Positions 7,628 through 15,110 of a stretch of DNA of 35,633 bases are shown here, piece by piece. The notes beneath the pieces were generated by a model. It did not search any database and was not told the origin of the DNA. It saw only the letters and a program-made list of their open reading frames with translations. Within the stretch, counting starts at the first letter, position 1; every line of letters starts with the position of its first letter. The stretch comes from Bacillus paramycoides. Lineage in GTDB: Bacteria > Bacillota > Bacilli > Bacillales > Bacillaceae_G. Position numbers and translations under genes: made by a program. The stretch covers positions 1 to 35,633 of the forward strand of contig NZ_MAOI01000091.1 in NCBI RefSeq assembly GCF_001884235.1, in the 5' to 3' direction.

Positions 7628-8842
7628 TTATTTTAGATTTTCTGGTTTTGGCACAATTTTAATAGATCTCTTCCTAATCCGAATAAGCATGCCAAAAGAG
7701 AGAAAGATAAAAAATCCTCCAAATATAGCAAATACAAATGTAGGTTGGAAATGTGCTAATAATAATCCCGAAACAATTGGTCCTACAGCCATTCCCATAT
7801 ATCTAATAAAGTTAAACATTCCCATTGCACTTCCTCTATTATGTTCAAATTCATTTGCAATCATAGTAGCAAATAAAGGAGTGAGGATACCGATTGATAT
7901 TCCGTGGAGAATTAAAGCAATTATTACGCCAATTAAAGTATTCGAGTGTGTCACAGCAAATAATATAGTGCTCAAAGATAAGACTACATTTCCAGTTATA
8001 AAGAGTTTATTTAGTGAAATTTTAGATTGAATAGTTTTAAAAGTCATGCTACCAATTATTAAACTTATTGCCATTGGTAAGTAAAGTAAACCTACTATCT
8101 GTAAACTTAATTGGTAATAATCTGTTAATAATATTGGTAAGTACACGATGAAAGAAAAATAGAGAAAAAATACAAAGAAACTTAATATTAATATGGAACT
8201 TCCCACTTTACTTTTAAATATAGAAGCATAGTGAGATAGTAAAGTTCTAACATTCAAAACTTTATTGCTCTCCACCTGATCTTTCGGAAAATATAACCAA
8301 TTAGTAATAAACAGAACTAAAGATACTGCTACAAGTAGCCAAAAAACACCTGGATAGTTATATTTTTCACCAATAAAACCTCCTAGTACAGGTGCAACAG
8401 CAGGCGCAATAGATAACATTGTTTGATATGTACCCATTGCACTTCCTCGTTGTTCTCCCTGAAATATAGAACCAATTGTAGTTGCCGCAATAAGTGGTAT
8501 TGCAGCCGTTCCAATAGCCTGTAAAATTCTACAAATTAAAAACACTGTAAAGTTATTTGTAATTGCACAACCAACACTTGCTATAATTGTTAAAATAATA
8601 CTAGGGATAAGAATAGTCCTAGCCCCTTTAAAATCAATTATAGAACCAAAAACAATTTGCATAATTGCAGTAATAAAAATAAATATTGAAACTGAAAGAT
8701 TAACCATTGTTATAGACACATGAAATGAATCTCGAATTATTGGGATTATTGGAGAATAAATATTTTGGTTTAAAGAAGCGAAAAAAGCACTAATACACAA
8801 CAAATATAAAAGAAAAGAAGCACTTGATTTAACACGATTCAT
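7628..8842 (-). CDS. yvmA: MFS exporter of the pulcherrimin cluster (YvmA-like)
   Basis: 404 residues with about 12 hydrophobic segments. A family antiporter motif appears in segment 5 (APAVAPVLGGFIGEKY) and GSIIDFKGAR in the loop after segment 2, which places it among DHA1 (Bcr/CflA-like) drug/H+ exporters. It is the second gene of a leftward operon behind a MarR regulator (57 bp gap) and faces a cyclodipeptide synthase/P450 pair. In B. subtilis the corresponding YvmA is the transporter of pulcherriminic acid. The role is inferred from context; the symbol is by analogy. Confidence 0.75.
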   Translation of the reverse strand: MNRVKSSASFLLYLLCISAFFASLNQNIYSPIIPIIRDSFHVSITMVNLSVSIFIFITAIMQIVFGSIIDFKGARTILIPSIILTIIASVGCAITNNFTVFLICRILQAIGTAAIPLIAATTIGSIFQGEQRGSAMGTYQTMLSIAPAVAPVLGGFIGEKYNYPGVFWLLVAVSLVLFITNWLYFPKDQVESNKVLNVRTLLSHYASIFKSKVGSSILILSFFVFFLYFSFIVYLPILLTDYYQLSLQIVGLLYLPMAISLIIGSMTFKTIQSKISLNKLFITGNVVLSLSTILFAVTHSNTLIGVIIALILHGISIGILTPLFATMIANEFEHNRGSAMGMFNFIRYMGMAVGPIVSGLLLAHFQPTFVFAIFGGFFIFLSFGMLIRIRKRSIKIVPKPENLK

Positions 8843-8899
8843 GCTATCCCTCCTAAAAGATTATTAATAATTAGCTAACCAATTTAAGGTGAAATAACT

Positions 8900-9376
8900 T
8901 CATTTCCCCAATATTCTATCGTTTGTATTCTGTAAAAATTTTAATATTGCATTTTGTTCTATTTCGGAAAATGAATCGACAAACTGATAAAATTCATTCT
9001 CTTTCTGATCATGGATTTTCTGATGCAATTCACAAAGTGATTGTCCTGCTGGAGTTAGTTCATAATATACCTCCTTCTTATTATCACTCGACTGGAAACG
9101 AGTAATTAAATTTTCTTTTATTAATTTGGTATTAATTTTTGTGATATTCGCTTTAGACAAATTCATTTTCCTTGCAATTGTAATATTATTTATTGGTTGG
9201 TTTTCACCAATACAGGCTATTACGTGTATACTTGTCATATTTGTTGGTATGCGTTCTATTTGTTCCATTTTAGCTTGCTTAAAAAAAGTCTCAATGTCCT
9301 TATCTGCCTTTTGTTCATTGAGATGTAATAAATGTAAATAATTATCGTAGATTTTCTGTTTTATGCCCTTATTCAT
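8900..9376 (-). CDS. MarR-family regulator 1 of the pulcherrimin cluster
   Basis: 158 residues. The winged-helix part reads MTSIHVIACIGENQPINNITIARKMNLSKANITKINTKLIKENLI..KKEVYYELTPAG. It is first in an operon with the MFS exporter. Its promoter (TTGACA, 17 nt, TAAAAT) is directly followed by a perfect palindrome GTTTACCAGTAAAC at 9415-9428, so it is probably autorepressed. B. subtilis has two MarR proteins (PchR/YvmB and YvnA) at this locus. I cannot assign which is the orthologue. Confidence 0.85.
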   Translation of the reverse strand: MNKGIKQKIYDNYLHLLHLNEQKADKDIETFFKQAKMEQIERIPTNMTSIHVIACIGENQPINNITIARKMNLSKANITKINTKLIKENLITRFQSSDNKKEVYYELTPAGQSLCELHQKIHDQKENEFYQFVDSFSEIEQNAILKFLQNTNDRILGK

Positions 9377-9414
9377 TTAAATACTTCTACCCTTCTTTAT
9401 CTTTTTATCTTTTT

Positions 9415-9464
9415 GTTTACCAGTAAACTATTTTGATTTTATATCTTCACCCAACAATTGTCAA
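9415..9464 (-). promoter_or_regulatory. Promoter and operator of the MarR1-exporter operon
   Basis: On the minus strand: -35 TTGACA (9464-9459), a 17-nt spacer, -10 TAAAAT (9441-9436), then the 14-bp palindrome GTTTACCAGTAAAC (9428-9415) at the expected transcription start. The same palindrome type recurs at 9608-9621, 9632-9645 and, as a variant, 12395-12408. Confidence 0.75.
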
Positions 9465-9593
9465 TTGCAAAATTAGAATTTATCTTATTACATAAGCATT
9501 TTTAATGTATACCCTTTTTATAAAAAAATTTAATAAAGTTCTATTATTTTATATAAGTTAGTTTTAATGCATACAAGACACTTTTTAAAATTC

Positions 9594-9645
9594 TTGACCG
9601 AATTATTGTTTACTGGTAAACTTTCCGTATAGTTAACCGGTAAAC
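9594..9645 (+). promoter_or_regulatory. Promoter with two operators before MarR2
   Basis: -35 TTGACC (9594-9599), a 17-nt spacer, -10 TAAACT (9617-9622). Palindrome GTTTACTGGTAAAC (9608-9621) covers the spacer and -10. A second, GTTAACCGGTAAAC (9632-9645), lies 24 bp further on. Binding would block polymerase, so MarR2 is probably repressed by itself or by MarR1. Confidence 0.75.
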
Positions 9646-9672
9646 AATAATTCTAGTTAGGGGGAATTTATT

Positions 9673-10143
9673 ATGACAAATATTGTCCATGAACAAACCT
9701 TAAAAGCGATTGAAGATTTTGTCATAACAAGAGAAAAGAAAAAATATGCATCTCAAGAAATGATAAAAGAATTAGTTAGTGAATCTGAGAATATAAATAA
9801 AAATTGGACTCTGACGCAACTACATATTGTTTCGGTGATTCATGAGAGTAAACAACAAATGAATAACACCCTATTATCTATGGAATTAAATATATCTAAA
9901 GCAACTATCTCCAAAGCTATTCGCGTTCTTATTGATAATAAAATTTTATTGACGCATCAAAATACAGATAATAAGAAGGAGATTTTTTACACTTTAACTG
10001 ATGGAGGAATTCAGTTAGCTATTGTTCATAAAAGGTTACACAAAATTGCACATGAACGTTACAATGAGTTATTCCAACAATTTAATGATTCCGAGTTACA
10101 AGTTGTAACTAATTTTTTAGAAGCTTGGAAAAAATGTATCTAA
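9673..10143 (+). CDS. MarR-family regulator 2 of the pulcherrimin cluster
   Basis: 156 residues, clearly homologous to regulator 1 (shared pattern WTLTQLHIVSVIHES, MNNTLLSMELNISKATISKAIRVLIDNKIL, KKEIFYTLTDGG). The genes are divergent and share an intergenic region with three palindromes. The ribosome site is GGGGGAA. The two paralogues likely bind the same operator type and cross-regulate. One may answer to iron or product level, as reported for B. subtilis YvmB and YvnA (context inference). Confidence 0.85.
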   Translation: MTNIVHEQTLKAIEDFVITREKKKYASQEMIKELVSESENINKNWTLTQLHIVSVIHESKQQMNNTLLSMELNISKATISKAIRVLIDNKILLTHQNTDNKKEIFYTLTDGGIQLAIVHKRLHKIAHERYNELFQQFNDSELQVVTNFLEAWKKCI

Positions 10144-10198
10144 TGTTTTGTTATTTCAGCTTAAAAAGTATACATGTTTAAACTTTCTATAAAAACAG

Positions 10199-10227
10199 AA
10201 AAACTAAGGGGCTTTTAGCCCCTTAGC
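10199..10227 (-). terminator. Terminator of the yvmC-cypX operon
   Basis: CTAAGGGGC tttta GCCCCTTAG forms a perfect hairpin; on the minus strand it is followed by TTTTT. It lies between the convergent cypX and MarR2 genes. Confidence 0.75.
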
Positions 10228-10267
10228 AAAAATCGGATTTTATTAAAAATCAACTTAGAAATGATTT

Positions 10268-11488
10268 TTAAACTAACTTATCAAAAAGAATAGGCATAGA
10301 AATAGGTCCACGCGTATAAAGCCCTTTTTCAACATATTGAAAATCTTCTTCCAATTTAATGTTTTTCATATTATCTAAGACTACATTTACAACTATTTCA
10401 ATTTCTGATTTTGCAAACGCTGCCCCTACGCAATTATGAATACCTGATCCAAATGCAAGATGTCTTGCAGCACCACTAAATGCCTTTTTAATATCAAGAT
10501 CCGGACGATAAATGTTGAATTCATCAGGTCTTTCAAATGCGTTAGGGTCTCGGTTCGCCGCACCAATCATACAAAATACAGTAGTTCCTTTTGATAATTG
10601 GATACCACTTATTTCCGTGTCTTTTGCTAATTGACGGGGAATCAATTGCACTGGTGGATTATAACGTAAAGTTTCAGCAATAGCCAATGGTACTAATGAA
10701 CGATCATTTAATACATCATGCAATTGTTTCGGTTGGTTAATTAAGTTATAGATTAATAAAGCAAGAGTCTTATCACCAGGTTCTGTTGCAGCTAATAATA
10801 TATTTAAAATTAATGCTAGAATATCAGTATCAGTCATAGCTATGCCTTCATATTTAGCACTGCATAATTTAGAAATTAGATCTTCATGAGGGTTTAACCG
10901 CCGCTCTTTAATAATCGGTTCTAAATAATTAGCTAACTGTTCACTACACCAGAGAGAATGTTTTCTTGCCTCCGGTGGTTGATTTATACTGGTAATAAAT
11001 TCAGCTACACCGCTATGCCATTCACCTATCTTCTTATGATCTTTCTTATCTAATCCAATCATATCCATTGTTACATAAACAGCAAATGTTCTGCCAAAAT
11101 CATTAATTAAATCTATCTTTCCATTTGAAAGGTGTGGAGATAGTAAATCTTCTGCATTCTTTTTAATTAAGGGCATTAATTTTTGTAAAGCATCTCCCAT
11201 AAAACTTCTTAAAACAATTTTTCTTTTAGCTACATGCTCTTTTCCACGCATTTGTGCTAATACTGGCCCACGCATTACTGGTTCGGCACGTTCAGCTAAT
11301 GATTTTGTTGTAAATGTATCAGTATCATTTAATATATTACGGACATCTTGATATCTGCTAATAAAATAACTATCAATCTCAGGTTCATAATGCACTGGGT
11401 CATTCTGACGTAGGTATGAAAAATACTTATATGGATCTTCTTGAAATTCTTCTGATAATATATTTACCGTTTGCACTGTATTTGACAT
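10268..11488 (-). CDS. cypX: Cytochrome P450 CypX, pulcherriminic acid synthase
   Basis: 406 residues with P450 landmarks: ExxR in ETLR (272-275), the heme loop FGSGIHNCVG with Cys353 as thiolate ligand, and the K-helix/meander order RPDEFNIYRPD. It follows a cyclodipeptide synthase by 35 bp in one operon. In B. subtilis, CypX oxidises cyclo(Leu-Leu) to pulcherriminic acid, an iron chelator that precipitates as red pulcherrimin. The gene is full length with no damage. The I-helix reads LLAATEPGDKT. Assignment rests on family features plus the yvmC neighbour. Confidence 0.88.
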   Translation of the reverse strand: MSNTVQTVNILSEEFQEDPYKYFSYLRQNDPVHYEPEIDSYFISRYQDVRNILNDTDTFTTKSLAERAEPVMRGPVLAQMRGKEHVAKRKIVLRSFMGDALQKLMPLIKKNAEDLLSPHLSNGKIDLINDFGRTFAVYVTMDMIGLDKKDHKKIGEWHSGVAEFITSINQPPEARKHSLWCSEQLANYLEPIIKERRLNPHEDLISKLCSAKYEGIAMTDTDILALILNILLAATEPGDKTLALLIYNLINQPKQLHDVLNDRSLVPLAIAETLRYNPPVQLIPRQLAKDTEISGIQLSKGTTVFCMIGAANRDPNAFERPDEFNIYRPDLDIKKAFSGAARHLAFGSGIHNCVGAAFAKSEIEIVVNVVLDNMKNIKLEEDFQYVEKGLYTRGPISMPILFDKLV

Positions 11489-11523
11489 ATTACTTCCCCC
11501 TTGTATTGGATACTTTATATTTG

Positions 11524-12243
11524 TTAAGATATATCTTCCGTTTCTTGAACCATTAAATATCCTTGATTTGGTTTCATCTTGATAGAAAAATCATTTCTAA
11601 CTATCTGTTCACCAAGTTCCCATGGTTTATGATAAATAAGTACAGTTTCTTGAGTTCCCAAAATTTCAGCTCCGCCAATGAAAAATGGAAGTTCTGCAAT
11701 GACATATTCTACTGCAATATTTAGCATGTCATTTGAAATTTGATCAATATCTATATTGGTACCCCTTGCCCTACCTAGAATGGCAGCGTGTGACATTTCT
11801 AAGCAAGCATTTCGAAAATGAGTTTCGTTTACAAAGATATGTTCCGCTTCTGCTCTCATACTGTTATATGCATAATTGTCACTAAAATCAGAAAAAGTAT
11901 GGATAGCATTTACATTACCCCCATGCTCTTTAAGTGCTTTTTCAGCTGATCTTCTATTTCGAGATACTTCTTTTCTAACTTTTCTTTCCGCTTTACCTTT
12001 TGGTGTTCCTAAAGCCTCAAGTAAATTTGCAGCTTCTTTTCCAGCTAATAAAACACTAACATCATCAAAAGTATGTAATGCCCATTCAATGAGTCTATTA
12101 ATATATTCATCTGAAAATCTACTATTAAACGGACTAATACCTATTACTGCATGGTTACTACGTTTAAATATTTCAGCACAATTAGTAGATAAGGGGTGAG
12201 AACTAAACTTTTGAACATTTCTTACCGCTATAGCATGTGTCAT
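11524..12243 (-). CDS. yvmC: Cyclodipeptide synthase YvmC, cyclo(Leu-Leu) synthase
   Basis: 239 residues. It uses aminoacyl-tRNAs to make a cyclic dipeptide. It matches YvmC from B. subtilis closely in memory: the nucleophile Ser37 in [10 protein letters not shown], the conserved [34 protein letters not shown] split across about 65-98, and the pair Tyr180/Glu184 in [11 protein letters not shown], which align with the catalytic Tyr178/Glu182 of YvmC. YvmC enzymes make cyclo(L-Leu-L-Leu). First gene of the operon, ribosome site AAAGGGA. A palindromic operator lies about 150 bp upstream. A B. thuringiensis YvmC has been characterised, so the enzyme itself is not new. Confidence 0.93.
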   Translation of the reverse strand: MTHAIAVRNVQKFSSHPLSTNCAEIFKRSNHAVIGISPFNSRFSDEYINRLIEWALHTFDDVSVLLAGKEAANLLEALGTPKGKAERKVRKEVSRNRRSAEKALKEHGGNVNAIHTFSDFSDNYAYNSMRAEAEHIFVNETHFRNACLEMSHAAILGRARGTNIDIDQISNDMLNIAVEYVIAELPFFIGGAEILGTQETVLIYHKPWELGEQIVRNDFSIKMKPNQGYLMVQETEDIS

Positions 12244-12394
12244 AAAATCATCCCTTTAAATAATTTTATTAATATAAACCGTTTTATCGATTTTAAATAA
12301 CTAATAATATATTAAACTACATACAAAAGAGATAGAATATCTTGATGTTATATTAGATTAATAAAAATGATACTAAACAAAAATCCTACATAAT

Positions 12395-12408
12395 GTTCAC
12401 CGGTGAAC
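12395..12408. promoter_or_regulatory. Operator upstream of yvmC
   Basis: Perfect palindrome GTTCACCGGTGAAC, a variant of the GTTTACYGGTAAAC sites that control the two MarR genes. On the minus strand it overlaps possible promoter hexamers (TTGATT or TTGTTC). It ties the biosynthetic operon to the MarR regulators. Confidence 0.65.
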
Positions 12409-12475
12409 AAAATCAATTCTATATTGCCACTGTTGTTTTGTCAATATATGTTATTCAGAAAAAATAGATAAAACA

Positions 12476-12517
12476 AAATTTCTAATTTTTACATAATTAT
12501 GTAAAAATTAGAAATTT
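12476..12517. repeat. Perfect 42-bp AT-rich palindrome
   Basis: 19-bp perfect arms (AAATTTCTAATTTTTACAT and complement) around AATT. It could extrude as a cruciform, act as a bidirectional terminator, or mark an old insertion edge. It sits 13 bp left of the outer arm of an IS231-type MITE. Confidence 0.7.
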
Positions 12518-12529
12518 ATAATGCATGCA

Positions 12530-12652
12530 GGGGTATCGCCACATATCCGTCAACTTAAGAATTTTATAACGCCCAAAACGAGAACATTGTATAATTTTCT
12601 CGTTTTTGGGGTATTTACTTTTGTTAGCTTGATGGGCATGTGGCGGTACCCT
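12530..12652. mobile_element. IS231-type MITE (MIC231-like) with outer Tn4430-like arms
   Basis: Core 12542-12640 starts CATATCCGTCAACTTAAG and ends GCTTGATGGGCATG, the IS231 terminal-repeat type seen on the full IS231 at 30,148. Outside are inverted GGGGTATCGCCA and TGGCGGTACCCT, which resemble the first bases of the Tn4430 inverted repeat. There is no gene inside. A second related copy lies at 33,416-33,533. Confidence 0.65.
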
Positions 12653-12813
12653 AAATACAGCGTTAGGGACATATTTCGCTAGAAATCTATCCAAAACAAA
12701 CAATACATGATCCATTTAGCGGATTAATTCAACATAAAATTAAATGTAGACTATTTGTGTGGTGTTTTATCTTTTATTAATTATTATGGTACGTGAAATT
12801 ATTGCATATCGTA

Positions 12814-12852
12814 ATAAAAAAAGCCCGCATAGATCTTATACCTATGGGAGCT
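12814..12852 (-). terminator. Leftward terminator, copy 2 of the repeated 3' module
   Basis: Minus strand: AGCTCCCATAG / CTATGCGGGCT hairpin then seven T. Sequence from about 12,763 matches the module at about 664-757, including the GGTACGTGAAATT tail beyond the T-run. No clear leftward gene lies upstream of this copy. Confidence 0.55.
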
Positions 12853-12928
12853 GCCTAGTCGGATTGATAAGTATTTCAAATGCCATTCCACGGTTTCCTT
12901 GTCCCATTTTTATTCATCGATTTCCATT

Positions 12929-12951
12929 AAAAGGAGTATTTTGTTTAAATT
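12929..12951 (+). promoter_or_regulatory. Shared upstream motif, copy 1
   Basis: AGTATTTTGTTTAAATTCTC, 80 bp before the 56-aa membrane gene. Consensus of five copies in 12.9-16.0 kb: AATAAGGATTTTGTTAAAAT. Likely a promoter or activator site. Confidence 0.5.
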
Positions 12952-13030
12952 CTCATAAAATACTTTTTAAATTCCGTATCATTGGAAATACCTATATAAT
13001 AAAAATAATTAATTATTAGGGGTGCTATAA

Positions 13031-13201
13031 ATGCCTGAGGTAATCCGTCTCTGTATTGCAATAGTCATTGCTTTATTTTCCTCCATAATAATGGAGTTTA
13101 AAAAACCTCAAAAAGATATGTTTTGGTTTTCGATTGAAGTCTTATCTCTCCTCGGAGTTTTACTGCTAATAAAAGAATTTTTGATTAATCATATAACATA
13201 A
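13031..13201 (+). CDS. Small two-helix membrane protein, 56 aa
   Basis: Two hydrophobic helices (about 5-20, IRLCIAIVIALFSSII; about 33-50, FSIEVLSLLGVLLLIK) separated by a short basic turn EFKKPQKDM. It has the same design as the 54-aa protein at 16,105, whose turn reads EFRKPEKKY, so the two are probably paralogues. The upstream regions also match: the shared AT motif, then a leader ending AATTAATTATTAGGGGTGC before the ATG. Function unknown; holin-like, toxin-like or division-related roles are possible but unsupported. Confidence 0.65.
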   Translation: MPEVIRLCIAIVIALFSSIIMEFKKPQKDMFWFSIEVLSLLGVLLLIKEFLINHIT

Positions 13202-13304
13202 TCCCCTGAATAAAACTCAATATTCCGTCAATAATGTAGATAGGCGGTAGCCAGAACGCATTTAGTCCCTAACCTTTCTCCTTTCCCCCTTGGAGAACCA
13301 GCCG

Positions 13305-13333
13305 AGCAGTTAGCTTTTGCTAGCTGCTTTTTT
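13305..13333 (+). terminator. Terminator after the 56-aa membrane gene
   Basis: AGCAGTTAGC tttt GCTAGCTGCT then TTTTT. The roughly 100-nt tail before it (13,202-13,304) is GC-richer and ordered (GGCGGTAGCCAGAACGC.., GGAGAACCAGCC), so the 3' UTR may be structured. The stop codon of the opposing 28-aa gene lies inside the hairpin. Confidence 0.75.
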
Positions 13334-13396
13334 ATTTCGTTCCTGTTCTTGCTTCTTAAAGAATTCTTTAACTGCGTTTTCCCAATAAGTACACAT
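13310..13396 (-). CDS. Small charged peptide, 28 aa
   Basis: The ATG follows AAAAGGGGG at good spacing, inside a leader (TTTCATTTTGTAGAAAAGGG) that also precedes the 25-aa gene at 14,422. Product MCTYWENAVKEFFKKQEQER.. ends KKAASKS; amphipathic and lysine-rich. Last gene of the leftward phage-like block. Function unknown. Confidence 0.5.
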   Translation of the reverse strand: MCTYWENAVKEFFKKQEQERNKKAASKS

Positions 13397-13428
13397 ATCA
13401 ATTCCCCCTTTTCTACAAAATGAAATTT

Positions 13429-13710
13429 TTATTGTAATCTTCCTCTGTATATCTTCTTGATCTGCGCTTCAGTAGATCCCTCGTACACCGCAAATACTTC
13501 AGGGGACTGGCTTAAGCACATATCAATAATCGTGTCGTCTGTAGTTCTAATATAGAAATACTTAACCTCACCCATGTAATCATTGTGTAAGTAATAACTC
13601 TTAATCTCGTCATGGTAGTTGTTAGCTTCCATGACTTCATACAGCTTGATTTTCATTTCATCTATATCAAATATTGATAACTGTCCTTCTATCTCCACCT
13701 GCTCAATCAT
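13429..13710 (-). CDS. Phage-like hypothetical protein, 93 aa
   Basis: I use the ATG at 13,710 because it follows GGAAGGGGAA. A longer frame reaches 13,755 but has no ribosome site and would overlap the upstream gene. The N-terminus MIEQVEIEGQLSIFDIDEMK contains QLSIF, similar to the QLSLF sliding-clamp binding motif (coincidence possible). The rest is a mixed alpha/beta sequence (YFYIRTTDDTIIDMCLSQSPEVFAVYEGS). Not recognised; it resembles small accessory proteins of Bacillus phages and plasmids. Confidence 0.7.
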   Translation of the reverse strand: MIEQVEIEGQLSIFDIDEMKIKLYEVMEANNYHDEIKSYYLHNDYMGEVKYFYIRTTDDTIIDMCLSQSPEVFAVYEGSTEAQIKKIYRGRLQ

Positions 13711-13733
13711 TTCCCCTTCCTTCTTAATAAAAG

Positions 13734-14003
13734 TTACATCTGAAAAACTGTCCATTCCTTCGAATCAATAAGACGTTGTGCTTCTTCAGGTGCGATTGTT
13801 ATTCCTGATCCATCTGCATAAATAACGTAAATTGCTCCTGTATAAAAACCATCAATATCTTCAATTTGGAAGTTGTCCACTATTTTTTCTTCCTTTTTTC
13901 CCGCTTGTTCAATTAACCAATCATAGTCTGTCTTTGTCATACAAATTGCATGATCTGCAATGTTAGTGATATTTTCTATCACTTCCTGTAATCGCTTATC
14001 CAT
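13734..14003 (-). CDS. Phage-like hypothetical protein, 89 aa
   Basis: Acidic protein beginning MDKRLQEVIENITNIADHAIC with a long N-terminal helix, then IDGFYTGAIYVIYADGSGITIAPEEAQRLIDS. It lies 23 bp upstream of the 93-aa gene in the same operon. The leader GAGAATGAAAG before the ATG is the same as before the 45-aa gene at 14,858, so these genes share a translation-start cassette. No domain recognised. Confidence 0.7.
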   Translation of the reverse strand: MDKRLQEVIENITNIADHAICMTKTDYDWLIEQAGKKEEKIVDNFQIEDIDGFYTGAIYVIYADGSGITIAPEEAQRLIDSKEWTVFQM

Positions 14004-14146
14004 CTTTCATTCTCTTTTTCTTTAAAATAGCGTTTTTTTTCAAAATGATGACCTTATCCATTTGGACTTATTTACCAGTATTTTTACCAAAAAATTCATG
14101 ATATGGTTAATTAGTCGAGTACGTCATTACTTGACGATTACCCTTA

Positions 14147-14178
14147 GAAGCCCCGCAGACAATTGGGGCTTCTTTTAT
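14147..14178 (+). terminator. Rightward terminator
   Basis: AGAAGCCCC / GGGGCTTCT with a 10-nt loop and TTTTATTT. No rightward gene precedes it. It is immediately followed by copy 2 of the shared upstream motif, the same terminator-motif order as at 15.0 and 16.0 kb, which suggests module-wise duplication. Confidence 0.7.
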
Positions 14179-14180
14179 TT

Positions 14181-14200
14181 AAATAAGGATTTTGTTAAAA
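14181..14200 (+). promoter_or_regulatory. Shared upstream motif, copy 2
   Basis: AAATAAGGATTTTGTTAAAA. Unlike the other copies it is not followed by a rightward gene; it overlaps the stop codon of the leftward 46-aa gene. The downstream gene may have been lost. Confidence 0.45.
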
Positions 14201-14335
14201 TAGCGTCATCTGTCCGCTCTTATTTTGCTCTTCCAATTCCTTTACTCTTTTCTCAAGCCTTTGTATCTCTTGATTTAAGAGATGGATCGTTTTATCGTTG
14301 TTATCCCTTGTTTTAAGGCATCTCTCACGAACCAC
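14195..14335 (-). CDS. Small coiled-coil protein, 46 aa, GTG start
   Basis: The frame begins GTG at 14,335, nine nt after the previous stop, without a good ribosome site, so the start is tentative. The product is mostly a leucine/heptad helix (IHLLNQEIQRLEKRVKELEEQ) ending SGQMTLF. The C-terminal QMTLF fits the bacterial sliding-clamp binding pattern. It probably belongs to the leftward phage-like operon. Confidence 0.45.
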   Translation of the reverse strand: MVRERCLKTRDNNDKTIHLLNQEIQRLEKRVKELEEQNKSGQMTLF

Positions 14336-14344
14336 GTTGTTATA

Positions 14345-14422
14345 TTAATCAAGTATCCATTCATCTTCAAATACCCAATCCTCACAAATAGGACATTCAG
14401 CTATGATGTAACCAGACGCCAT
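14345..14422 (-). CDS. Small CxxC peptide, 25 aa
   Basis: The ATG follows AAAAGGGG in a leader also found before 13,396. Product MASGYIIAECPICEDWVFED.. with one CPxC knuckle and an acidic tail. Possibly a small metal-binding phage protein. Confidence 0.45.
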   Translation of the reverse strand: MASGYIIAECPICEDWVFEDEWILD

Positions 14423-14453
14423 AACCATTCCCCTTTTCTACAAAATGAAATTT

Positions 14454-14716
14454 TCATTCGGATTTACGCTTCACTTCTTCTATCAGCCAAGATGCGATAT
14501 TAAAATCATTAGCTTCAACCCTTAAAGCTGTTCCGTTCAAAAAGCATTCCTCCATATCTTCAATTAATTCTTCTGCAGCTTCAATTCGTTCCGTATCGGT
14601 TTTATATTGTTTTCATTACAATACTCTTCGTATCCACCTATCACACTCATTAAGACGGCATGATTGTCTGTCGACTTGTCACCATACTTGTTTTCATACC
14701 ATTCAGTGTAAGACAT
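14454..14716 (-). pseudogene. Phage-like protein gene with a frameshift (about 87 aa if repaired)
   Basis: The ATG at 14,716 opens a frame (MSYTEWYENKYGDKSTDNHA..YEEYCNENNIKP) that ends at 14,564 after a frame change. A second frame continues cleanly (DTERIEAAEELIEDMEEC..SWLIEEVKRKSE) to the stop at 14,454 but lacks its own start. One base missing near about 14,608 would join them. This is a pseudogene, a real frameshift signal, or a sequencing error. Confidence 0.55.
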
Positions 14717-14720
14717 TCTT

Positions 14721-14858
14721 TTAACACCCGATGACAGTGACATCAGCTAAGCTTACAAGTGTATTATCTTTGAAATATATAGTTACACTCCCTGTTGCTG
14801 GATCAATTCTTACAAAATCAACTTCTTTATCTACACCATTTACATTAATAATTTTCAT
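14721..14858 (-). CDS. Small hypothetical protein, 45 aa
   Basis: MKIINVNGVDKEVDFVRIDP.. with alternating beta-strand character (VTIYFKDNTLVSLADVTVIG). Ribosome site AAAGGGAG. Probably the first gene of the leftward phage-like operon (order 14,858 to 13,310). Function unknown. Confidence 0.55.
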   Translation of the reverse strand: MKIINVNGVDKEVDFVRIDPATGSVTIYFKDNTLVSLADVTVIGC

Positions 14859-14981
14859 CTTTCATTCTCCCTTTCTCTCAAACAACGATTTTGTTACTTT
14901 TTCGTAACTACTATAGGTATATATATATGTTACAATTTATAAGATTTTGCAGATTACCCCTTGCAAATCCATATGTCTGTC

Positions 14982-15016
14982 CTGCCCTTGTTGCCCCTTC
15001 AACAAGGGCAGTTTTT
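14982..15016 (+). terminator. Rightward terminator
   Basis: CTGCCCTTGTT / AACAAGGGCAG with loop GCCCCTTC and TTTTT. Preceded by CCCCTTGCAAATCC, which matches CCCTTTGCAAACCC before the 15,949 terminator, and followed by copy 3 of the shared motif. Confidence 0.85.
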
Positions 15017-15020
15017 AATA

Positions 15021-15042
15021 AAAAATAAGGGTTTTATTAAAA
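15021..15042 (+). promoter_or_regulatory. Shared upstream motif, copy 3
   Basis: AATAAGGGTTTTATTAAAAT, 69 bp before the 74-aa membrane gene and directly after a terminator. Confidence 0.5.
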
Positions 15043-15110
15043 TTTCGCTTCAATTCACTTTAATTATGGTTTAATCTGTATAACTCATTTTTTCAAGAAA
15101 GGATAACGTA

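Noticed and set aside
11876-12199. 107-codon rightward frame
   Set aside because: Antisense to yvmC, which is unmistakable.
12497-12715. 72-codon leftward frame
   Set aside because: It covers the IS231-type MITE and its arms; no ribosome site.
14062-14503. Rightward frames of 73-84 codons
   Set aside because: They run across terminators and antisense to small leftward genes with good ribosome sites.
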